This document shows, in pieces, positions 8,414-16,459 of a DNA stretch of 64,000 nt (position 1 is the first letter of the stretch; each line of letters opens with the position of its first letter). Origin of the DNA: Massilia solisilvae (GTDB lineage: Bacteria; Pseudomonadota; Gammaproteobacteria; Burkholderiales; Burkholderiaceae_D); the NCBI RefSeq assembly GCF_024753215.1, contig NZ_JANUGV010000001.1:496001-560000 (forward strand). The letters are read 5' to 3'. The notes beneath the pieces were generated by a model that saw nothing but the letters and a program-made list of their open reading frames with translations, was not told where the DNA came from and searched no databases. The translations under genes and the position numbers were made by a program.

Positions 8414-9619
8414 ATGAACCAAGTGCAGTCGAACGCGAACGGGCAGTCCAATGGCGAAGACCAGATTAGCCTGATCGATCTGCTGATCGTACTGGCCAAG
8501 CATAAGAAGCTGGTGGCAGGCCTGCCGCTGGTGGCGGCCGCGCTGGCTGTCGCGATCAGCCTCGTGCTGCCTAATGTGTACAAGGCAGACGCCAAGCTGC
8601 TTCCGCCCCAGCAGGCGCAATCCGGTGCCGCGGCGCTGCTGTCGCAGCTGGGCGGGATGGCGGGCGCCGCCGCTGGCGTGGCGGGCATCAAGAATCCGAA
8701 TGATCTGTACATCGGCATGCTGAAGAGCCGCACCATTGCGGCCAAGCTGATCCAGAAGTTTGACCTCACCAAGGTGTACAACACGCAGTCGCAGGAAGTG
8801 GCGATGGCCAAGCTGGCGGCGAACACCGCCATCAGCGCCGGCAAGGACAACCTGATCACGATCGAAGTGCACGCGACCGACCGCAAGCTGGTCGCGCCGC
8901 TGGCCAATGCCTACGTCAGCGAACTGCTCGCGCTGACCAAGGTGATGGCCGTGACCGAGGCTGGCCAGCGTCGCGTGTTTTACGAGCGCCAGTTGGAGCA
9001 GGCCAAGAACAATCTGGCCAGGGGCGAGGCTGCTCTGAAGGGCGCGCTCGACGCGCGCGGCGTGATCAGCGTGGATACCGAGAGTCGTGCGGTCATCGAA
9101 ACGGTGGGGCGTTTGCGTGCGCAAGTGTCGGCCAAGGAGATCCAGCTCAATTCGATGCGCGCCTTTGTCACTCCCAGCAATCCACAGTACATGCGGGTTG
9201 ACGAGGAGCTGGCCAGCCTGCGTGCCGAGCTGGACAAGCTCGAGAACGGCCGAGCCGGTGCCGGCAGTGCGCCGGCGTCCGGTGCCGGGCCGAAGCAGAG
9301 TGGCTTCGACAACATCATGCTGCTGCGCGACGTGAAGTATTACCAGATGCTGTACGAGCTGCTGGCCAAGCAGTACGAAGCCGCGCGCCTGGACGAGGCA
9401 AAGGACCCGTCGGTGATCCAGGTCCTTGACCCGGCGGTGGAGCCGGAGCGCAAGTTCAAGCCGAACCGGACCTTGATCGTTGTGCTGACGACGATGGTCG
9501 CCTTGTTGGTGGCGATCGCGATCGCGTTCCTGAGTGAAGCGCGGCGCAAGGCTCTGTCATCGGAGGCGGGCGCTGCCAGGTGGCGTGAGCTGAAGCAGCA
9601 CCTTGCACTGAAGCGATAG
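8414..9619 (+). CDS. Wzz-type chain-length determinant protein
   Basis: Inner-membrane polysaccharide co-polymerase that sets polymer length, 401 residues. Two membrane segments are visible, at about 31-53 (after KHKK) and about 353-375 (TLIVVLTTMVALLVAIAIAFL), enclosing a long periplasmic helical region. The Pro-rich PERKFKPNRT precedes the second segment, as in the family. No tyrosine-kinase domain is fused and none was found elsewhere in the locus, so this is a PCP1/PCP-2b type rather than a Wzc. An Ala/Gly-rich insertion (GAAALLSQLGGMAGAAAGVA) lies near residue 75. Confidence 0.9.
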   Translation: MNQVQSNANGQSNGEDQISLIDLLIVLAKHKKLVAGLPLVAAALAVAISLVLPNVYKADAKLLPPQQAQSGAAALLSQLGGMAGAAAGVAGIKNPNDLYIGMLKSRTIAAKLIQKFDLTKVYNTQSQEVAMAKLAANTAISAGKDNLITIEVHATDRKLVAPLANAYVSELLALTKVMAVTEAGQRRVFYERQLEQAKNNLARGEAALKGALDARGVISVDTESRAVIETVGRLRAQVSAKEIQLNSMRAFVTPSNPQYMRVDEELASLRAELDKLENGRAGAGSAPASGAGPKQSGFDNIMLLRDVKYYQMLYELLAKQYEAARLDEAKDPSVIQVLDPAVEPERKFKPNRTLIVVLTTMVALLVAIAIAFLSEARRKALSSEAGAARWRELKQHLALKR

Positions 9620-9676
9620 AAACAACCGTGCACCGCCAACCTTCGGTGCCACCAAAACAAGACTTGGGATATTGTC

Positions 9677-10861
9677 ATGATGAACCAGCTGCTTGGCATT
9701 ACTTTGGCCGCGATAGCGCTCAGTGTCTCCGCGAGCATACTCATCGTCTGGTCGCAGCGCTGGCACGGCAAACACACGCTCGACCATGATCTGGCCGGCG
9801 TCCAAAAATTCCATACCACGGCGGTGCCCAGGATTGGCGGTCTCGCCATCGTCTTCGCGATTACGGCCGTGCTGCTGGCGCGCCGCGGTGACTGGCTGGC
9901 CGGCGCGGCCGCGACCGAACATGGCAACACCGCGTTGCGCCTGTTGATAGCGGGGCTGCCTGCCTTTGCCGCCGGCATCGTGGAGGACCTGACCAAGAAG
10001 GTGTCGGTGCGGGCGCGCTTGTTCGCGTCAATCGCCAGCGCCTTGGCAGCCAGCTGGCTGCTGGGGGCGATCGTCAGGGAGGTCGATATCTGGGGCGTCG
10101 ACCGGCTGCTGCAATGGGGGCCGCCCGCGCTCGTGGTGACCGCGATCGTCGTGGCTGGAGGTATCAACGCAATCAATATTATCGACGGCTTCAACGGTCT
10201 GGCCGCCAGTATCGTGACCGTCATGCTCGCGGCGCTGGGGGCCGTGGCCTGGTCGGTCGGGGATCAACTGGTGGCCGAACTGGCGGCGATCGGCGCGGGC
10301 GCCGCGATTGGCTTCGTGTTTGTGAACTATCCGATGGGCCGGATTTTTCTTGGCGATGGCGGCGCCTATTTTCTTGGCTTCTGGGTGGCCGAAGTCGGCG
10401 TGCTGCTGCTGGTACGCGATCCCGACGTCAGTGCATGGCAGGTGCTGTCGATTTGTGCGTATCCGGTGATCGAAGTCTTGTTCAGTATTTACCGCCGCAA
10501 GATCGTGCGCCAGGCCAGCCCGGGCGCACCGGACGCGCTGCACCTGCACACGCTGGTGTACCGCCGTGTCGTCACGCGCTTCGTGCGCATTGACCCGCAA
10601 CGGCCGTGGAAGCGCAACGCCGCCGTGGTCTGCGTGACTCTGCCTTGGGTCGCCATCGCGGCCACGCTCAGCGTGCTGGTCGGAGATTCGCTGCCGGGCG
10701 CGGTGTTGCTGACGCTGGCGCAGGTAGTGGTGTACGTGGCCGTGTATGCGCGCCTCGTGCGCGGACACTGGCTGCGCCGCCAGCCGCTCGAGGGGGCCGT
10801 CAAGCCCGCTGCGCAAGCCGAATCGCTCGACGAGGTTCCCGCACGCACGGCAGTACGCTGA
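9677..10861 (+). CDS. Polyprenyl-phosphate sugar-1-phosphate transferase (WecA/MraY superfamily)
   Basis: Integral membrane enzyme predicted to start each repeat unit by moving a sugar-1-phosphate, probably an N-acetylaminosugar, from a UDP donor onto undecaprenyl phosphate. It has 394 residues with roughly ten membrane helices. Family motifs are intact: HTTAVPRIGG near residue 47, the Asp-rich IIDGFNGLA near 170, and FLGDGGAYFLGF near 220. Start ATG 9677 is followed at once by a second ATG (9680). The C-terminal tail after the last helix is Ala/Glu-rich and variable. It is the only initiating transferase seen in the locus; there is no PHPT (WcaJ-type) enzyme. Confidence 0.88.
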   Translation: MMNQLLGITLAAIALSVSASILIVWSQRWHGKHTLDHDLAGVQKFHTTAVPRIGGLAIVFAITAVLLARRGDWLAGAAATEHGNTALRLLIAGLPAFAAGIVEDLTKKVSVRARLFASIASALAASWLLGAIVREVDIWGVDRLLQWGPPALVVTAIVVAGGINAINIIDGFNGLAASIVTVMLAALGAVAWSVGDQLVAELAAIGAGAAIGFVFVNYPMGRIFLGDGGAYFLGFWVAEVGVLLLVRDPDVSAWQVLSICAYPVIEVLFSIYRRKIVRQASPGAPDALHLHTLVYRRVVTRFVRIDPQRPWKRNAAVVCVTLPWVAIAATLSVLVGDSLPGAVLLTLAQVVVYVAVYARLVRGHWLRRQPLEGAVKPAAQAESLDEVPARTAVR

Positions 10862-11041
10862 GCGCCGGCGTTTTTGCCGGTCGAGCGCAAGCGATCGCCG
10901 ATTGCCAATGCAATGAAGATGGCGGCAGGCGGTTAAATGCGGCGGGGGCGTTAATGCCACAGCCTTAGTGCATGAAAATACAGGCCCCCGATATTCCGGC
11001 TTTTTAATGGACTGCGCTGGGGGAGTGGGCGTAAAATTGTT

Positions 11042-11060
11042 CAAGTTCGTGCAGAACTTG
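11042..11060. promoter_or_regulatory. Perfect palindrome, candidate operator upstream of the MarR gene
   Basis: CAAGTTC (11042-11048), five bases, GAACTTG (11054-11060). A TAAAAT hexamer (11032-11037) lies immediately before it, so a bound protein could block transcription of the MarR gene 80 bases downstream. MarR regulators commonly bind such inverted repeats and control their own gene; the link here is inference. Confidence 0.4.
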
Positions 11061-11139
11061 TGATTTGCATTAAATGATTCCGGCTCGATCGCTGAAGTGG
11101 CAGGGCGAGGCGGTAAATAGCCAGTCGAAAGACCTGCGT

Positions 11140-11511
11140 ATGTCGAGCCGTCAGGCCAAAATTCAGGAAGACACATATTTTCGTGTCATGCGTCTGCTAG
11201 AGGAAAACCCCGACCTGACCCAGCGCGAATTGGCGGAAGAATTGGGTGTCAGTGTCGGCGGCCTTAATTATTGCCTGAAGGCCTTGATCGACAAGGGCTG
11301 GGTGAAAATGCAGAATTTTGCGCACTCAAAGAACAAATTCGGGTATGTCTACGTGCTGACGCCGCGTGGCTTTGCCGAGAAAACAGCGCTGACCAGTGAA
11401 TTTTTAAGACGAAAAATGGACGAATACGAGGCATTGAAAAAAGAGATCGAGCTGCTCAAGGCAGAGGTTGGACAAACGGCCGAACAGGATCCGGGAAAGG
11501 GCGCGCAATGA
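11140..11511 (+). CDS. EPS-associated MarR-family transcriptional regulator
   Basis: Small DNA-binding regulator of about 123 residues. The winged helix-turn-helix is clear ([20 protein letters not shown], then [15 protein letters not shown]), and a C-terminal charged helix follows ([20 protein letters not shown]), likely for dimerisation. Sequence and setting match the subfamily found inside exopolysaccharide loci of Betaproteobacteria. Start ATG 11140 ([14 protein letters not shown]) was chosen because it matches the usual family N-terminus; an in-frame ATG at 11074 would add 22 residues. Its stop overlaps the ugd start (ATGA). The palindrome at 11042-11060 may be its operator. Whether it activates or represses cannot be read. 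Confidence 0.88.
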   Translation: MSSRQAKIQEDTYFRVMRLLEENPDLTQRELAEELGVSVGGLNYCLKALIDKGWVKMQNFAHSKNKFGYVYVLTPRGFAEKTALTSEFLRRKMDEYEALKKEIELLKAEVGQTAEQDPGKGAQ

Positions 11512-12674
11512 AGATCGCGATCGCCGGTACCGGTTACGTCGGTCTGTCCAATTCGGTCCTGCTGGCCCAGCACAACGAGGTGGTGGCGCTGGACATCGTC
11601 CGTGAGAAGGTCGAGCTGCTGAACCAGAGGAAATCCCCGATCGAGGACAAGGAGATCGAGGAATACCTGACCAGCAAAACGCTCAACTTCCGTGCCACGC
11701 TTGACCCGCGCGAGGCGTACGACGGGGCAGATTATGTGATCATCGCCACGCCGACCGATTACGATCCGGAGACTAATTACTTCAACACCCGGTCGATCGA
11801 GGCGGTAATCCGTGACGTTATCGCAATTAACCCCAGGGCGGTAATGGTGATCAAGTCGACCATTCCGGTCGGCTATACTGCGCGCACCAAGGCGCAATTC
11901 GGTATCGATAACCTGATCTTTTCCCCGGAATTCCTGCGCGAAGGACGCGCGCTGTATGACAATCTCCATCCGTCGCGGATCGTGGTCGGCGAAAAATCCG
12001 AACGCGCGCGGGTATTTGCCGGGCTGCTGCAGCAGGGTGCTCTGAAACAAGACATCCCGACGCTGTTTACCGACAGCACCGAGGCCGAGGCGATCAAGCT
12101 GTTCGCCAATACCTTCCTGGCGATGCGTGTCGCGTATTTCAACGAGCTCGACACCTATGCCGCGACCCACGGCCTGGATACGCGCCAGATTATCGATGGC
12201 GTGTGCCTCGATCCGCGTATCGGCAACCATTACAACAACCCGAGTTTCGGGTATGGCGGCTATTGCCTGCCAAAGGATACGAAGCAGCTGTTGGCCAATT
12301 ACCGCGACGTGCCGCAAAACCTGATCCATGCGATTGTCGAATCGAATACGACACGCAAGGATTTCATTGCCGAAGACATCTTGCGGCGCCAGCCGAAGGT
12401 TGTGGGGATTTTCCGCCTGATCATGAAGACGGGCTCCGACAATTTCCGCGCATCGAGCATCCAGGGGATCATGAAACGGATCAAGGCCAAGGGAGTCGAG
12501 GTCATCATTTACGAACCGGCGCTGAAGGACGAGAAGTTTTTCAATTCGCGCGTGATTAACAACCTCGAATATTTCCTGGAGCATTCGGACGTCATCGTGG
12601 CAAATCGGGCTACGCCGCTGCTCGAGAAGGTGCAGCACAAGGTCTATACGCGTGACCTGTTCGGCAGCGACTAA
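11508..12674 (+). CDS. ugd: UDP-glucose 6-dehydrogenase (UDP-sugar dehydrogenase family)
   Basis: Cytoplasmic NAD-dependent enzyme oxidising a UDP-hexose twice to a UDP-uronic acid, most likely UDP-glucose to UDP-glucuronate. It has 388 residues, the shorter E. coli/Klebsiella-type Ugd. The N-terminal Rossmann motif GTGYVGLSN is at 7-15. The catalytic nucleophile is Cys253 in [11 protein letters not shown], with the substrate loop EFLREG upstream ([13 protein letters not shown]). A UDP-GlcNAc or UDP-GalNAc dehydrogenase is less likely given the length and motifs. It supplies a uronic acid to the polymer, consistent with the heparinase-like domain and asparagine synthase encoded downstream. 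Confidence 0.9.
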   Translation: MKIAIAGTGYVGLSNSVLLAQHNEVVALDIVREKVELLNQRKSPIEDKEIEEYLTSKTLNFRATLDPREAYDGADYVIIATPTDYDPETNYFNTRSIEAVIRDVIAINPRAVMVIKSTIPVGYTARTKAQFGIDNLIFSPEFLREGRALYDNLHPSRIVVGEKSERARVFAGLLQQGALKQDIPTLFTDSTEAEAIKLFANTFLAMRVAYFNELDTYAATHGLDTRQIIDGVCLDPRIGNHYNNPSFGYGGYCLPKDTKQLLANYRDVPQNLIHAIVESNTTRKDFIAEDILRRQPKVVGIFRLIMKTGSDNFRASSIQGIMKRIKAKGVEVIIYEPALKDEKFFNSRVINNLEYFLEHSDVIVANRATPLLEKVQHKVYTRDLFGSD

Positions 12675-12743
12675 GGCGACAAGCGATTAAGGGCGAAAGC
12701 TGGTGCCGGCAGAGCAAGCCGGCAACAGACCCAGTTCAGCTAA

Positions 12744-14288
12744 ATGGCAACCAATATACAGTCCCGCTTTGTCGTCAGCTTCGTGTCCAACCTGGTGCGC
12801 AGCGGTGTCACGTTCGGTACCGGCATGCTGCTGGCGCGCTGGATGGGCCCGGCGGACTACGGCAGGATGGCGTTCCTGATGGCGGCGTTTACCGCACTGC
12901 GCGGCATGCTCGACATGGGCAGTTCGACGGCGTTCTTCACGCTGCTGTCACGCCGTCCGCGCAGCAGCCGCTTCATCGGCTTGTTCTGGAGCTTTGTCGG
13001 CATCCAGATGGCGGTGGCCCTGCTGTTCCTGTTGCTGTTGCTGCCAGATACTACCGTGCGTGCGCTATGGGCCGGGGAGTCGCGCCTGATGCTCGGGCTG
13101 GCGTTCCTTGCCACGTTCATGCAGGGCACCGTGTGGCTGCTCGCGGTTCAGATGGCCGAGGCCAGCCGGCAGACGGTGCGAAGCCAGCAGATCAATACCG
13201 CCGTGGTGGTGGTGCACCTGGGCGTGGTGCTTGCGCTGGCCTGGGCGGGGATGCTGGCGGTGCCGCTGGTGTTCGCCGCGCTGGCGATCGAGTGGGCGGC
13301 GGCGGCCTGGCTGGCGTCGCGCCTGTACCGGGGGGGGCAAGCGGGAGGCCAGGACGAGTCGGGGGGGGACACGCCGAAAAGCGTATTCCTCGAGTTTTTC
13401 CATTACTGCCTGCCGCTGGTGCCGATGACGTTTCTCGGTTTCGTGCACGACTTCGCCGATCGCTGGATGCTGCAGACCTGGGCCGGCGTGAAGCAGCAGG
13501 CTTACTTCAGCGTTGCGCAGCAGTACTCAGCGATCGCGCTGCTGGCGACCGTGTCGGTCCTGCGCATCCTCTGGAAGGAAATCGCGGAGGCGCACCATCA
13601 GGGCAATCTCGAGCGGGTCGGTGCCCTGTACCGGCGCGCATCGCGCATGCTGTTTTTCGTCGGCGCTTTCCTGGCCGGCGCGATGCAACCGCTGGCCTCG
13701 GACATCCTGCGCTTGACGGTCGGGGAAGCGTACGTGGGCGGAACGCTGGCGATGGCGATCATGCTGCTGTACCCGGTCCACCAGTCGATGGGCCAGATTG
13801 GCGGAACATTGTCGTTTGCGACCGGCCACACGCGCGCCTACGCGTGGTCGAGCTCGGTCGGCATGGCGATCAGCCTGGTGGTGGCCTACCTGGTGCTGGC
13901 GCCGGCAACGGCCCCGGTCCCGGGCTTGCACATGGGAGCGGAAGGCCTGGCGCTCAAACTGGTGGGCGCGCAGGTGATTTCGGTCAATGTGCTGGCGTGG
14001 ATGATCGCCCGGATTTTTGGCTGGCGCTTCGACTGGCACTACCAGGTGTTCGCGTTGGCCGGCTGCGTCTGCCTTGGCTGGCTGGCGCATTGGTTGGCGT
14101 GGCAGGCGCTCGGCGCCGATGCGCTCCTGCTGCTGAAGTTGCCACTGATGGCGGCGTTGTACACCGGATTCATTGGTGTTTATTTGTATTTTTTTCCTTG
14201 GCTTCTCTCGATGACAAGAGAGGAACTGGTTGGCCACCTGGCCTGGTTCCAACGGCTTTCAGGGATTAAAAAGTTATCTCAATTCTGA
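12744..14288 (+). CDS. Polysaccharide flippase (Wzx, MOP superfamily)
   Basis: Inner-membrane lipid-linked oligosaccharide flippase, 514 residues with about 14 predicted helices, the usual size and count for the MOP/Wzx family. The start region (IQSRFVVSFVSNLVRSG, then GTGMLLARWMGPADYG) is typical: an amphipathic start, then the ARxLGPxxYG signature. It sits between ugd and pseB, so it likely carries repeat units containing the sugars made here. The N-terminus is fixed by that signature. A short GC-rich hairpin (GCCGGC arms, about 12703-12722) lies in the 69-base gap upstream and is probably not a strong terminator. Confidence 0.88.
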   Translation: MATNIQSRFVVSFVSNLVRSGVTFGTGMLLARWMGPADYGRMAFLMAAFTALRGMLDMGSSTAFFTLLSRRPRSSRFIGLFWSFVGIQMAVALLFLLLLLPDTTVRALWAGESRLMLGLAFLATFMQGTVWLLAVQMAEASRQTVRSQQINTAVVVVHLGVVLALAWAGMLAVPLVFAALAIEWAAAAWLASRLYRGGQAGGQDESGGDTPKSVFLEFFHYCLPLVPMTFLGFVHDFADRWMLQTWAGVKQQAYFSVAQQYSAIALLATVSVLRILWKEIAEAHHQGNLERVGALYRRASRMLFFVGAFLAGAMQPLASDILRLTVGEAYVGGTLAMAIMLLYPVHQSMGQIGGTLSFATGHTRAYAWSSSVGMAISLVVAYLVLAPATAPVPGLHMGAEGLALKLVGAQVISVNVLAWMIARIFGWRFDWHYQVFALAGCVCLGWLAHWLAWQALGADALLLLKLPLMAALYTGFIGVYLYFFPWLLSMTREELVGHLAWFQRLSGIKKLSQF

Positions 14289-14303
14289 TTATTTGAGGGA
14301 AGA

Positions 14304-15302
14304 ATGCTGAATCAAAAGTCGATCCTTATTACCGGCGGTACCGGTAGTTTCGGGCACACGTTCGTGCCGATGACGCTGAAGAAATACAATCCCAAGCGTC
14401 TGGTCATTTATTCGCGCGACGAAATGAAGCAGTGGGAAATGGCCAAGCTCTACAAGGATGATGAGCGCGTCCGTTTCTTCATCGGCGACGTGCGCGACAA
14501 GGACCGCCTGGCGCGCGCCTTGTCCGGGATCGACTACGTGGTGCACGCCGCCGCGACGAAGATCGTGCCGACCGCGGAATACAATCCGTTCGAATGCGTC
14601 AAGACCAACGTCATCGGCGCGATGAACCTGATCGACACCTGCATCGACAAGGGCATCAAGCGCGTGGTCGCGCTGTCGACCGACAAGGCCAGCAGCCCGG
14701 TGAACCTGTACGGCGCCACCAAGCTCGCGTCGGACAAGCTGTTCGTGGCGGGTAACTCGTACGCCGGTGGCCAGGACACGCGCTTTGCGGTGGTCCGCTA
14801 CGGCAACGTGATGGGTTCGCGCGGCTCGGTGATCCCGTTCTTCATGTCGATCCGCGACAAGGGCACGCTGCCCATCACCGACCCGCGCATGACCCGTTTC
14901 ATGATCTCGCTCGAGCAGGGCGTCGAGCTCGTGTGGCACGCGTTCGAGGACATGGTCGGCGGCGAGATCTACGTCAAGAAGATCCCGTCGATGAAGGTGA
15001 CCGACCTGGCCAGCGTGATCGCGCCGGAAGCGAAACAGGACGTCGTCGGCATCCGCCCGGGCGAAAAGCTGCACGAGCAGATGATCGGCGCCGAGGACTC
15101 GTTCTACACCTACGAGTACCCCGAGCACTTCAAGATCCTGCCGGCGATCCACAACTGGGACCAGGACGGGCTTCGCATCAAGGACGGCAAGCGGGTGCCG
15201 GAAGGCTTCAGCTACACCAGCGACAACAACCAGGAATGGATGAGTTCCGACGACCTGCGCACCTGGATCGAGATCAACCGCGAAAAGATCGGGAGCATCT
15301 GA
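14304..15302 (+). CDS. pseB: UDP-GlcNAc 4,6-dehydratase (inverting) PseB
   Basis: First enzyme of CMP-pseudaminic acid synthesis: removes water from UDP-GlcNAc and inverts C5 to give the 4-keto-6-deoxy-L-altrose derivative. It has 332 residues. NADP-binding ITGGTGSFGHTF is at 9-20; the catalytic region LSTDKA with Asp127/Lys128 and the YxxxK pair Tyr136/Lys140 are intact. RYGNVMGSRGSVIP and RPGEKLHEQMI are typical of PseB/FlaA1 enzymes. The C-terminal SDNNQEWMS is the family ending. Soluble short form without membrane helices, unlike PglF/CapD. It is two bases upstream of the pseC start. Confidence 0.94.
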   Translation: MLNQKSILITGGTGSFGHTFVPMTLKKYNPKRLVIYSRDEMKQWEMAKLYKDDERVRFFIGDVRDKDRLARALSGIDYVVHAAATKIVPTAEYNPFECVKTNVIGAMNLIDTCIDKGIKRVVALSTDKASSPVNLYGATKLASDKLFVAGNSYAGGQDTRFAVVRYGNVMGSRGSVIPFFMSIRDKGTLPITDPRMTRFMISLEQGVELVWHAFEDMVGGEIYVKKIPSMKVTDLASVIAPEAKQDVVGIRPGEKLHEQMIGAEDSFYTYEYPEHFKILPAIHNWDQDGLRIKDGKRVPEGFSYTSDNNQEWMSSDDLRTWIEINREKIGSI

Positions 15303-15304
15303 GC

Positions 15305-16459
15305 ATGATTCCATACGGTCGCCAGGACATCACCCAGGCTGACATCGACCTCGTGGTCGATGTGCTCAAGTCGGACTTCCTCACCCAGGGGCCGATGGTG
15401 CCGCGCTTCGAGCAGGCGGTGGCCGGGCACGTGGGCGCGCGCCACGCGGTCGCGGTCAACAGCGCCACCGCGGCGCTGCATATCGCGTGCCTGGCGCTTG
15501 GCCTTGGCCCTGGCGACTGGCTGTGGACCAGCCCGAACACCTTCGTCGCATCGGCCAACTGCGCCCTGTACTGCGGCGCGCAGGTGGACTTCGTCGACAT
15601 CGACCCGCGCACCTACAACATGAGCCCGCAGGCGCTGGAGCGCAAGCTGGTGCAGGCCGAGCGCGAGGGCCGCTTGCCCAAGGTGGTGGTGCCGGTGCAC
15701 CTGTGCGGCCAGCCGTGCGACATGGCGGCGATTGCGGCATTGGCCAAGCGCTACGGCTTCAAGGTGGTCGAAGACGCATCGCATGCCATCGGCGGCAAGT
15801 ACAAGGGCGAGTTCATCGGCAGCGGCCGCTACAGCGACATCACGGTGTTCAGCTTCCACCCGGTGAAGATCATCACCACGGCCGAGGGCGGGATGGCGCT
15901 CACCAACGACCCGGCCCTGGCCGACAAGATGGCGCTGTTGCGCAGCCACGGCATCACGCGCGATCCGGCCGCGATGACCGAGGCGCCGCACGGTCCGTGG
16001 TACTACCAGCAGATCGAGCTGGGCTTCAACTACCGCATGACCGAGCTGCAGGCCGCCCTGGGCGTGAGCCAGATGACGCGCCTGGACGAGTACGTCGCGC
16101 GCCGCCATGCGCTGGCGCGCCGCTACGACCGGTTGCTGGCCGACCTGCCGCTGGCCACCCCGTGGCAGCACGAGGACGGTTACTCGGGCCTGCACCTGTA
16201 CGTGATCCGCCTGCGCCAGGGCGGGCGCAGCCACGCGGCGGTGTTCGACGCGCTGCGCGCCAGCGGAATCGGGGTGAACCTGCACTACATCCCGGTGCAT
16301 ACCCAGCCTTACTACCAGCGCATGGGCTTCAAGCCCGGCGACTTTCCCGAGGCGGAGCGCTACTACGCGGAAGCGATCAGCCTGCCGATGTACCCGACGA
16401 TGACCGAAGCCCAACAGGACGAGGTCGTCGCCGCGCTGCGCAAGGCGCTGGACGCATGA
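15305..16459 (+). CDS. pseC: UDP-4-amino-4,6-dideoxy-N-acetyl-beta-L-altrosamine transaminase PseC
   Basis: Second step of the pseudaminic acid pathway: PLP-dependent transamination at C4 of the PseB product. It has 384 residues, DegT/DnrJ/EryC1 fold. The PLP lysine is Lys188 in FSFHPVKIITTAEGG, with EDASHAIGG upstream binding the cofactor. The N-terminal MIPYGRQDIT and GLNYR-type motif (ELGFNYRMTELQAALG) are characteristic. Start ATG 15305 follows the pseB stop by two bases and matches the family N-terminus. The stop overlaps the next gene by the ATGA pattern. Confidence 0.94.
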   Translation: MIPYGRQDITQADIDLVVDVLKSDFLTQGPMVPRFEQAVAGHVGARHAVAVNSATAALHIACLALGLGPGDWLWTSPNTFVASANCALYCGAQVDFVDIDPRTYNMSPQALERKLVQAEREGRLPKVVVPVHLCGQPCDMAAIAALAKRYGFKVVEDASHAIGGKYKGEFIGSGRYSDITVFSFHPVKIITTAEGGMALTNDPALADKMALLRSHGITRDPAAMTEAPHGPWYYQQIELGFNYRMTELQAALGVSQMTRLDEYVARRHALARRYDRLLADLPLATPWQHEDGYSGLHLYVIRLRQGGRSHAAVFDALRASGIGVNLHYIPVHTQPYYQRMGFKPGDFPEAERYYAEAISLPMYPTMTEAQQDEVVAALRKALDA

